A stretch of 12,331 nucleotides of DNA. Source: Caryophanales bacterium. GTDB lineage: Bacteria > Bacillota_I > Bacilli_A > RFN20 > CAG-826. The notes under the pieces were generated by a model that was not told the DNA's origin, ran no database searches, and saw only the letters and a list, made by a program, of their open reading frames with translations. The stretch covers positions 1 through 12,331 of the forward strand of contig JAQYER010000039.1 of assembly GCA_028723545.1 (NCBI GenBank). The letters are read 5' to 3'. Made by a program: the position numbers and the translations under genes. Below are positions 5,831-12,331 of the stretch, one piece after another. Position 1 is the stretch's first letter, and each line of letters begins with the position of its first letter.

Positions 5831-7357
5831 ATGAATAAAAGACCTGTTATGCTCATTATTATGGATGGATATGGTATTGCTCCTGCAAGTGAAAGCAATG
5901 CGATAAGCCGTGCAAAAAAACCAAATTTAGATCGTATTTTCTCAACATATGACACTAAACAATTGAATGCTTCTGGTGACGCGGTTGGATTACCTGAAGG
6001 ACAAATGGGTAATTCAGAAGTTGGACATATGAATATCGGCGCTGGAAGAATTGTTCGTCAATCTCTTTCACGCATTAATTATGCGATTAAAACTGGTGAA
6101 TTTAATAACAATAAAGCTATATTAGACGCGATTGAAAACGCAAAGAAAAACAATTCTAAATTCCATATATTTGGATTATGTTCAACTGGAGGAATTCATT
6201 CTCATGTTGACCATATTTGTGCGATTGCCAATTTAGCGCATTCAAAAGGAATTGAAAATGTATATTATCACGCCTTCTTAGATGGAAGAGATACCGCTCC
6301 AACATCAGGAAAAGGATTCTTAGAATATGTCATTAACAATGGACACGTTAAAGTCGCAACTGTCGGTGGTAGATATTATGGAATGGACCGTGATAAAAAC
6401 TATGACCGTATCCAAGTAGCGTACGATTGTATGACTATTGCGAAAGGTGAATATTTTGAAGATCCATTGAAAGGAATTCAAACTTCATATGATAAAGGTG
6501 TTACTGATGAATTTGTCGTTCCTTTTGTTAGTGATAAAAACGGAATGATTAGCGATAATGATTCAATTGTTTTTGCTAATTTCCGTCCTGACCGTGCGAT
6601 TCAAATCGCAACATGTATGTCTAATCCAGACAACATTGTTTATAACAAAGAAAAACCATATCGCCTTGATTATTCAAAAGGACCTAAAAATGTCTTCTTT
6701 GTATCAATGATGAAATACGCTGATACTGTTAAAGGTGAATTAGCGTTCGGACTTCAATCTTTTGATAATTTATTTGGCGATGTTATTTCAAAAAACAATA
6801 TGACTCAATTACGTATTGCTGAAACTGAAAAATACGCTCACGTGACATTTTTCTTTGATGGTGGTGCTGACCGCGATATTAAAGGTGCTGACCGTATCTT
6901 AGTTAATTCTCCAAAAGTTGCAACATATGATTTAAAACCAGAAATGAGTGCATATGAAGTAACTGATAAAGTAATCGACGCCATTAATTCTAAAAAATAC
7001 GACACAATTATTTTAAATTTTGCTAACTGTGACATGGTTGGCCATACTGGTGTTATTGATGCTGCTATTAAAGCGGTTGAAGCAGTTGATGATTGCGTTG
7101 GAAAAGTCGTAGATGCATTAGATAAAGTTGGTGGTGTGGCTCTTATTTCAGCTGACCATGGTAATGCTGAAAAAATGAAAGATGAAAATGGTAATGTCTA
7201 TACTGCCCACACTACAAATCCAGTGCCGGTTGTTATTACTGATAAATCAATTAAATTACATGATGGAATATTATCAGATATCGCTCCAACACTTCTTGAA
7301 TTACTTGGAATTGAAATTCCTAGTGATATGACTTCTAAATCATTAATTGAAAAATAA
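5831..7357 (+). CDS. gpmI: 2,3-bisphosphoglycerate-independent phosphoglycerate mutase
   Basis: This enzyme interconverts 3- and 2-phosphoglycerate in glycolysis in the cytoplasm, using two Mn ions and a phosphoserine intermediate. The 508-aa product has the usual family length (about 505-515). Key sites are MDGYG (metal Asp12), GNSEVGHMN with catalytic Ser62 at the canonical number, HSHVDH, DGRDTAP, NFRPDRA, a NFANCDMVGHTG metal site, ADHGNAEKM, and TAHTTNPVP at the end. No gap or frameshift is seen. The start at 5831 is chosen because GGAGGA (5818-5823) lies 7 nt upstream and MNKRPVMLIIMDGYG fits the family. An ATG at 5816 overlaps that RBS and is rejected. No other glycolytic genes are next to it, although gpmI is often near eno, tpiA or pgk in other Firmicutes. 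Confidence 0.98.
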   Translation: MNKRPVMLIIMDGYGIAPASESNAISRAKKPNLDRIFSTYDTKQLNASGDAVGLPEGQMGNSEVGHMNIGAGRIVRQSLSRINYAIKTGEFNNNKAILDAIENAKKNNSKFHIFGLCSTGGIHSHVDHICAIANLAHSKGIENVYYHAFLDGRDTAPTSGKGFLEYVINNGHVKVATVGGRYYGMDRDKNYDRIQVAYDCMTIAKGEYFEDPLKGIQTSYDKGVTDEFVVPFVSDKNGMISDNDSIVFANFRPDRAIQIATCMSNPDNIVYNKEKPYRLDYSKGPKNVFFVSMMKYADTVKGELAFGLQSFDNLFGDVISKNNMTQLRIAETEKYAHVTFFFDGGADRDIKGADRILVNSPKVATYDLKPEMSAYEVTDKVIDAINSKKYDTIILNFANCDMVGHTGVIDAAIKAVEAVDDCVGKVVDALDKVGGVALISADHGNAEKMKDENGNVYTAHTTNPVPVVITDKSIKLHDGILSDIAPTLLELLGIEIPSDMTSKSLIEK

Positions 7358-7361
7358 TAAT

Positions 7362-7404
7362 TAATTCAATTTTGAATTAGATTAAAACTCTAAAAATATT
7401 TTTA
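7362..7404 (+). terminator. Weak AT-rich hairpins after gpmI
   Basis: TAATTCAA (7362-7369) pairs with TTGAATTA (7372-7379), and TAAAAATATTTTTA (7391-7404) is a perfect 14-bp palindrome followed by a TAATAATAT run. They sit 4-47 nt after the gpmI stop. Both stems contain almost no G+C, so termination is only possible, not shown. The core AAAAATATTTTT occurs again at 8085-8096, after the ECF gene. Confidence 0.35.
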
Positions 7405-7456
7405 ATAATATACCAAGAACAAATTATTTCTTTGTTAAAAACCCTAAAATATATCG

Positions 7457-7484
7457 TTTAATTTTTAAAGATTAAGTGTATAAT
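7457..7484 (+). promoter_or_regulatory. Promoter of the ECF S-component gene
   Basis: TATAAT at 7479-7484 is a perfect -10; TTTAAT (7457-7462) at 16-nt spacing is a weak -35. Transcription would begin about 7491 and leave only about 17 nt of leader with AAGAGG (7495-7500) as RBS. There is no room for a vitamin riboswitch. Confidence 0.5.
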
Positions 7485-7507
7485 ATGCCCGTTTAAGAGG
7501 TATTTTT

Positions 7508-8047
7508 ATGAATTTAACAACTAGGAAAATAACAGGCACAGCCGTATTAGGTGCATTAACGATTGTATTAACATTAATTTCTAACTACATTACAATCGGA
7601 ACAATATCAATCAATTTAGCGCTTCTTCCAATTGCGATGGCGTCAATTATGTATGGACCATTATCAGCTTTTATTGTTGGATTAATTAATGGTGGTTTCA
7701 TTCTTCTTGCTCCATCTACTCAGGCTGTATTTATGCCAATGTCTTTAGTCGGAACAATCTTTGTTTGTTTGCTAAAAACATCATTAGCAGGATTAGCTTC
7801 TGGCTTCATTTATAAATTATTTAAGACACATCAAAACATCGGAATGGTTGTCTCTTCATTAGTTATTCCAGTAATAAATACTGGAATATTCTTAATTGGT
7901 TCTTATATTTTCTTTAATGGTGCTTTCGGAAGCATTATTGATTTATTTGTCAGTGTTAATTTTGCGATTGAATTTGTCGTAACAGCGTTATTATCACCAA
8001 CCACGGTTAGAATTATTAACACCGCAAAAATATCATCTAACCAATAA
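7508..8047 (+). CDS. ECF transporter substrate-binding S component
   Basis: The 179-aa protein is nearly all membrane, with about six hydrophobic segments (about 9-28, 36-50, 53-68, 78-104, 112-137, 144-170). The pattern ISINLALLPIAMASIMYGPL, then G-F-I-L-L-A-P, FMPMSLVGT, PVINTGIF and a final VNFAIEFVVTALLSPTTVRII is that of the ECF_trnsprt S-component family. S components capture a vitamin or similar micronutrient and pair with a shared energizing module (EcfA, EcfA', EcfT), which is not in this window and is presumably encoded elsewhere (group II arrangement). Substrate cannot be read from the sequence: no riboswitch, and no biosynthesis or salvage gene beside it. It has its own promoter and good RBS. 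Confidence 0.85.
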   Translation: MNLTTRKITGTAVLGALTIVLTLISNYITIGTISINLALLPIAMASIMYGPLSAFIVGLINGGFILLAPSTQAVFMPMSLVGTIFVCLLKTSLAGLASGFIYKLFKTHQNIGMVVSSLVIPVINTGIFLIGSYIFFNGAFGSIIDLFVSVNFAIEFVVTALLSPTTVRIINTAKISSNQ

Positions 8048-8055
8048 AAAAACAA

Positions 8056-8078
8056 TTATCTTATAGATAAATTTTATT
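8056..8078 (+). terminator. Possible terminator after the ECF gene
   Basis: TTATCT (8056-8061) and AGATAA (8065-8070) form a short stem with a 3-nt loop followed by ATTTTATT. It lies 9 nt after the stop codon. It is weak because it is short and AT-rich. Confidence 0.35.
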
Positions 8079-8097
8079 GAACTTAAAAATATTTTTC

Positions 8098-8126
8098 TTG
8101 ATTTATATATAGGAAATCTATATATT
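8098..8126 (+). promoter_or_regulatory. Promoter of the riboswitch-controlled surface operon
   Basis: TTGATT (8098-8103) and TATATT (8121-8126) are spaced by exactly 17 nt. The start would be about 8133, just before the riboswitch aptamer. The spacer carries an inverted repeat, TATATAG (8106-8112) and CTATATA (8118-8124) around GAAAT, that overlaps the -10 and could be an operator. Confidence 0.7.
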
Positions 8127-8135
8127 AATTTTATC

Positions 8136-8206
8136 AAAAGCAAAACTAAAGTAATTTAGTGACGCAAAGCTATAGGATCCGTTAACATGGATAGCCAGTT
8201 GCCGTA
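8136..8206 (+). ncRNA. Class I cyclic-di-GMP (GEMM-I) riboswitch aptamer
   Basis: The core matches the GEMM-I consensus and closely resembles recalled clostridial members: AAGCAAAAC, a hairpin (ACTAAA/TTTAGT, 8145-8150 and 8155-8160) closed by a GNRA tetraloop GTAA (8151-8154), the invariant GTGACGCAAAGC (8159-8170), then TATAGG and a second hairpin with ATCC (8177-8180) pairing with GGAT (8189-8192), and the signature ATAGCCAGTTGCCG (8191-8204). The tetraloop docking into a receptor in the second helix is a known feature of this class. It binds cyclic-di-GMP and controls the two downstream surface-protein genes. The 3' strand is shared with a terminator, which suggests an ON switch. Assignment is from recognised conserved positions, not from a covariance search. 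Confidence 0.93.
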
Positions 8207-8247
8207 TGTGTTTTTATAAACTTACGTCAGCTGGCTTTTATTTATTT
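8193..8247 (+). terminator. Riboswitch expression-platform terminator
   Basis: AGCCAGTTGCCGTA (8193-8206) pairs with TACGTCAGCTGGCT (8223-8236): 13 of 14 positions match, including one G-U, with one mismatch (C8202/T8227). A T-rich tail (TTTTATTTATTT, 8236-8247) follows. The 5' arm is the 3' strand of the cyclic-di-GMP aptamer, so aptamer folding and terminator folding exclude each other. Ligand should favour read-through; the RBS GAGGAG (8251-8256) is outside the stem. Confidence 0.88.
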
Positions 8248-8261
8248 AGCGAGGAGTATTA

Positions 8262-9119
8262 ATGAAAAATAAAGCATTAAAAGGAGTTATTGTTTCAAGC
8301 ATTATGCTTTGTTTTTCTTTATTCGCTGCAATATCAGGCACAGTTGCGTGGTTTGCTTCAAATAATGTTGTAACCGCGACAGGAATTAGTGTTCAATGTA
8401 CTGACCCAAATATTATGGCGTTATCATATGACATTTATTATTGGGATGAAGATTCTTTAGAAGGCAAAAAAAGTGGTGAAGAAAAAACATATGTTCTCGA
8501 ACAATATGATTCATTCATTGAATCTCGTAATGAAAAAATCGATCGTTTAATTCGCGTTGAAATATATCATAAACAACCAATCACTGTTGATCAAAATCTC
8601 TTTATTAACACTACTTGTTTTGGTGAATTATTAGATAGCAAGTCATATGTTTTAAATTCGATTTCTAATATTATCCAATTCCAAGCCGTTATTGCTTCTT
8701 GCAAAGATGAAAACGGAACATATTTATATCGAAACGGAGATATTGATGAAACTGATGCAAACTCTACATTTGTATCAGTTCACAATTATTTAAGAGAATC
8801 AAAATATAAAGACACATATTCATCATTTTTAAATATTTCTTATTCAACACCTGAAAATTCTTCTACACCAGTTGAAACAGCTGAAAAAACGAAATCGCTT
8901 GATATTGTTTTTTGCGATGGAAATGATATCGTTAAAGCTGGTTCTTTATATACAGTTTTATTCATTGGATATACATATAATCCAACATTAGTTAATTATT
9001 ATTTCGATCATAGTGATATTGATAAAGACGTTGGTATTATTTCTGGAAATGATATTAAATTTGATGATGATATTGATTCAATGACTGTTGACTTTGTTTC
9101 AAATAAGGTAGGTTCATAA
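8262..9119 (+). CDS. Exported surface protein with 'AWF' N-terminal segment
   Basis: The 285-aa protein has basic residues (K2, K4, K7), a hydrophobic segment at about 8-30 and then AWF at 29-31, followed by an exported domain. A hydrophobic segment ending in V/F-A-W-F occurs in many secreted Firmicute proteins, including some with SipW-type signal peptides such as TasA-like fibre subunits; whether it is cleaved or stays as an anchor is unclear. No lipobox and no sortase motif are seen. The body is acidic and beta-rich with Cys at 46, 118 and others, and an Asp-rich end (FDDDIDSM). No known enzyme domain is recognised. GAGGAG (8251-8256) is a good RBS 5 nt before the ATG. It is the first gene after the cyclic-di-GMP riboswitch and overlaps the next gene by one base (TAATG), so both are probably co-regulated parts of one surface system. 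Confidence 0.82.
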   Translation: MKNKALKGVIVSSIMLCFSLFAAISGTVAWFASNNVVTATGISVQCTDPNIMALSYDIYYWDEDSLEGKKSGEEKTYVLEQYDSFIESRNEKIDRLIRVEIYHKQPITVDQNLFINTTCFGELLDSKSYVLNSISNIIQFQAVIASCKDENGTYLYRNGDIDETDANSTFVSVHNYLRESKYKDTYSSFLNISYSTPENSSTPVETAEKTKSLDIVFCDGNDIVKAGSLYTVLFIGYTYNPTLVNYYFDHSDIDKDVGIISGNDIKFDDDIDSMTVDFVSNKVGS

Positions 9120-12100
9120 TGAGATTTAGAGACTTAAAATATAAATTTATTCCTGCTGCAATTATTGGAAGCATGGTTCTCTCTATGGCGTCTATCGCTA
9201 TCTCTTTCGCATGGTTTAGACCACTTTACGAAATCAAAGAAGAAAATATTTCCGGTAGTGTATTAAAAAAATATTTCCACGACGGAACAGGAACTCAAAG
9301 TGATCCATTTATTATTACCCGTCCAAAACATTATGAAAACCTCGTCATGCTTTATTATAATATGCCAGGTTTTCCTAGTGCTTTGATTGGTCAAGAATAC
9401 ACTGATGAACATGGTGTATTAATTACCAATAAAACGAATAACACATATACTGATGAAGTTTATGGTGGAACATATAAAAGAAGTTATTATTTCCAAATCG
9501 GCGCGAAACTAGTTGCTGGAGATGATAATTATTATGTTTACAATTACGATAATAATGGAAAATTATTAACAGGAACATCAACTGAATTAAATTTGGGATG
9601 CTATGACTCTAGAAAACCTCTTGAACCATTAGGGTCAGTTGAATACCCATTTATTTCTTTTATTGAAGGTAATGGAATAACTTTATCTAATTTCCAAATT
9701 AATGGAGCGGGGTATTGCGATATTGGTGTTTTTGGATATGTTGGTGAAGGCGGTGGAGCGAATAATCTATATTTCAGAGATTATACGATTGACACCACTG
9801 GAGCGACATCAAAAGTAGCAAATCCATCACAATATCATAAAGAACACGAATACGGCGCTAACTGTTATACAGGTTATATTGCTGGACACGTTAACAACTC
9901 ACGCTTCTTTACCGATGTTTATACAAACAATTGTAATATCGTTGGTAAAACTGGCGATTATCCTTTATTAAACAACTATTCATATTACGGAATGGTTGAT
10001 ACCGATGTTTCTTCAGCTGAAGCTGGATCAGGTAAAAACTATCACTTTACCTTGGATTCATCCGCTATGTATAACTATTTAAGCACTTATTATGACCAAG
10101 GTGTTTTACCTCCAACTGATGATGCGGCATCAGATGTAGATTTTCCAGGAGGTTTAAATCACGCGACAATGCGTGTTAGAAATACTGAATACGATAGGGA
10201 TGTTAATGGAAAAACTCCACCAGTGGAACAAGTACCAAGCAATCCAACAAGTGTTTCAAACCCATATCCATTTAATGATGGTATTACAAAAAACACAGAC
10301 GGGAATTATGTGTTAAATGGTACTTATACTGACGCTAATGGAAAACATAATCACACCAACTCATTGCATGCAAATAATAGAAACTATTCTATTTCAACGC
10401 TTGGATATCATGGTCCTAAAGTTGAAAAAGAAGAAAATGAATATGAAGTAAATTATATCGACAACGGATCTTATTTAATTCCTAATGAAAACGCTCAAAT
10501 TACAAATAAATCATTAGATGAACAATACACTACTGGTTATTTCTTTTATTATAATAATGACGATAAAAAATGGACATATTATGATTCGAAAAACACATCA
10601 AAAGGGGAAACTTATAATACTAGATTTTCTTTTGGGAATTTTACATCTAATTCATGGTCGGTCACAAATACCAGAAATCAAACAAAAACACCTGGTCAAA
10701 ATGATAAAACATATTCTATTTCAGAAGTTGTATTAAGAATTGATAATGAAGTTTTTACTTGTCGAGATATTAATGTCGAAGATGATTCAAATAACCCTAA
10801 TCCATGGACATATAGTTATAATTTTGATACCACAACTAATACTTTTTCAATTTCAATTAGCGATTTTGATTATCCTGGATTATTAACAGGTACTCATAAA
10901 ATTTCTCTTGACGTTATTTTTAGTTGGGATTATCTAGATTATTTTTTATATGTTTTTGAAATTAACAGCACCACTTATTCAATGTGTTCTTTTGGAGATT
11001 TTAATTCTGATACAAATGTATTAAATCCGAATAGAGTTAGAATCCCTGAAGATTGCAACAAAATAGTTGAAAATGGCGAAGATGTTTACGTATATAATAT
11101 CCAATTAAATAATAATGGAACAAATAGCAATTATAATACAGCTACTTTCAATGCTGGAGATTTTGAACCATATGTTAATTATAGTCCAGAATCAAAATCA
11201 TATGAATTAAAAGGAACTTTATTAGGTCAAGATAATTATGTTGATTTAACATACCGCACAACAAATTTCTATTATCAATTTGATAAATGGTATGCAAAAG
11301 AGACAATAAGAAAAGTTATTAAAGAAGAAAGTGGACCAGTATATATTGGTGATGATCCGGATATTACTTCATCAGGATATAATTCTGAAAACATTGATAT
11401 AGTTGGTGGAGGCATTACTTTTAATAGTGGAAATATTACTATATACGCCGAATCTAAAAACAATGCTTTAACGACTACTCCGGCACTTGGTAAAACATTT
11501 TATTCAACTCAATATTGTCCAAATTCGATAGTGTTATACCTTAAAAATGTCGGTGGGTCTGCAATGGGTTCAATATCCGTTAATTACACAACTATTGGAG
11601 CGCTTTTTGGAATTTCATTAAAAGCTCCTGGATTTAAAAAAGGCGGTAGCACATATCTTCAATTTAGCGATATTTTTGATACTAATGCCGATAGATATAC
11701 ACATACTGATTCTGGAGTTGATAGAACAATTGCAATTAAAGACATTACTCCATTAGAAGCTAGAAAAGCATCTTTCTGCGGAATAGATAAAGATAGAAAA
11801 GTTGTTGCTCTTTATAATTCTAGTGGTGCTTTAATAGAAGGAAACGAAGGAAAAGTAACGCATTTTGTATTATGTTTAGGAATTAATCATACCACTTCTG
11901 GTGGGATACTCGGTTTTTTAGGAGGCTTATTCTCCGCGACAAGCATTACTAAAATTGATTTCTCATTCAAAGCGGATGAAGGCTATGGAGGAACTTTCGG
12001 TACAGTTGGTTATCGAACCGCTCCAGACCGCTTTAACGATATAACGGATGCTGAAGGAAATCCCGGTAGAGAAAGTACTATCTTAAATTTCTATTACATT

Positions 12101-12331
12101 ATGCCATCAGGTGATTATCATTATTCAATATCGGTTAATTATGTTAATACTGAAAAGAAATATTATGTAACCATTAAAGCCAATAAAGAAATAACGGTAC
12201 TGCTATTCTTGTATAATTCCACTGATTATAGTTTAAATATTAATGATAAGGATCAACCTAGACAAGAACAACATTCATACACTACTAGTGGTGTTAGTGG
12301 TAACGCTGATTATTATTCTTACCCCGGTGGG
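9119..12331 (+). CDS. Giant anchored surface protein, partial (3' end outside window)
   Basis: The frame stays open for 1071 codons from an ATG overlapping the previous stop (TAATG) to the last base. AAGGTAGG (9105-9112) serves as RBS. Residues about 10-33 form a hydrophobic segment ending FAWF, like the preceding protein. Then comes a DGTGTQSDPFIITRPKHYEN motif at about 55-74, seen in large repeat-rich surface proteins of gut Bacilli. At about 177-285 lies a GLUG-like, probably beta-helical part (PFISFIEGNGITLSNFQI, DIGVFGYVGEGG, GYIAGHVNNSRFF). The rest (about 300-1071) is Asn/Thr/Ser/Tyr-rich and beta-strand-like with Cys scattered singly. A Gly-rich loop (GILGFLGGLFSAT) is near 11907-11942. 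No catalytic motif is recognised, so adhesin, fibre or S-layer-like structural roles fit best. Cell-wall or membrane anchoring at the C-terminus cannot be judged. Confidence 0.88.
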   Translation, partial: MRFRDLKYKFIPAAIIGSMVLSMASIAISFAWFRPLYEIKEENISGSVLKKYFHDGTGTQSDPFIITRPKHYENLVMLYYNMPGFPSALIGQEYTDEHGVLITNKTNNTYTDEVYGGTYKRSYYFQIGAKLVAGDDNYYVYNYDNNGKLLTGTSTELNLGCYDSRKPLEPLGSVEYPFISFIEGNGITLSNFQINGAGYCDIGVFGYVGEGGGANNLYFRDYTIDTTGATSKVANPSQYHKEHEYGANCYTGYIAGHVNNSRFFTDVYTNNCNIVGKTGDYPLLNNYSYYGMVDTDVSSAEAGSGKNYHFTLDSSAMYNYLSTYYDQGVLPPTDDAASDVDFPGGLNHATMRVRNTEYDRDVNGKTPPVEQVPSNPTSVSNPYPFNDGITKNTDGNYVLNGTYTDANGKHNHTNSLHANNRNYSISTLGYHGPKVEKEENEYEVNYIDNGSYLIPNENAQITNKSLDEQYTTGYFFYYNNDDKKWTYYDSKNTSKGETYNTRFSFGNFTSNSWSVTNTRNQTKTPGQNDKTYSISEVVLRIDNEVFTCRDINVEDDSNNPNPWTYSYNFDTTTNTFSISISDFDYPGLLTGTHKISLDVIFSWDYLDYFLYVFEINSTTYSMCSFGDFNSDTNVLNPNRVRIPEDCNKIVENGEDVYVYNIQLNNNGTNSNYNTATFNAGDFEPYVNYSPESKSYELKGTLLGQDNYVDLTYRTTNFYYQFDKWYAKETIRKVIKEESGPVYIGDDPDITSSGYNSENIDIVGGGITFNSGNITIYAESKNNALTTTPALGKTFYSTQYCPNSIVLYLKNVGGSAMGSISVNYTTIGALFGISLKAPGFKKGGSTYLQFSDIFDTNADRYTHTDSGVDRTIAIKDITPLEARKASFCGIDKDRKVVALYNSSGALIEGNEGKVTHFVLCLGINHTTSGGILGFLGGLFSATSITKIDFSFKADEGYGGTFGTVGYRTAPDRFNDITDAEGNPGRESTILNFYYIMPSGDYHYSISVNYVNTEKKYYVTIKANKEITVLLFLYNSTDYSLNINDKDQPRQEQHSYTTSGVSGNADYYSYPGG

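Noticed and set aside
7380..7507. Vitamin riboswitch before the ECF S-component gene
   Set aside because: The promoter -10 is only 24 nt from the ATG, and no conserved aptamer core is seen.
1..12331. CRISPR array, tRNA, rRNA, insertion sequence or prophage module
   Set aside because: No regularly spaced repeats, cloverleaf, rRNA core sequence, transposase or phage structural genes were found.

Overview
The window is AT-rich DNA (roughly 30% G+C by eye) with compact genes, GGAGG-type ribosome binding sites and TTGAxx/TATAAT-type promoters. TGA acts as a stop codon (at the ends of the resolvase and DUF4250 genes) and TGG encodes Trp, so the standard bacterial code applies. A lipobox lipoprotein, an ECF-type S component, DUF4250 and large N-terminally anchored surface proteins point to a low-GC Bacilli/Firmicutes bacterium, perhaps one of the uncultured gut Bacilli near RF39, Acholeplasmatales or Erysipelotrichales. 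That placement is an inference from style; no rRNA is present.

Left part (1-1900): the C-terminal end of a TetR-type regulator (start outside the window), a Fic-domain AMP-transferase with a BRO-N-like N-terminal domain (305-1156) and, convergent to it, a small serine recombinase (1273-1872, minus strand). A perfect 10-bp inverted repeat encloses the recombinase RBS and start codon. This looks like an accessory segment.

Middle part (2050-4900): a 514-aa secreted lipoprotein with Cys-containing repeats, a 70-nt hairpin, a small HTH regulator whose promoter predicts a nearly leaderless mRNA, an unrecognised 66-aa ORF, and a 56-aa DUF4250 gene that overlaps a G3E/CobW-family GTPase by 4 nt. The GTPase lacks the usual CxCC metal-binding motif.

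Housekeeping part (5831-8047): a complete cofactor-independent phosphoglycerate mutase (gpmI) and an orphan ECF transporter S component.

Right part (8098-12331) is the most notable. A good promoter leads into a class I cyclic-di-GMP (GEMM) riboswitch. Its 3' strand is also the 5' arm of an intrinsic terminator, which suggests that ligand binding turns expression ON. It controls two translationally linked genes (TAATG overlap). Both encode exported or membrane-anchored proteins that share an 'AWF' ending of the N-terminal hydrophobic segment. The second is a giant surface protein still open at the window edge (1071 codons seen). The layout suggests cyclic-di-GMP-controlled display of a surface adhesin or appendage.
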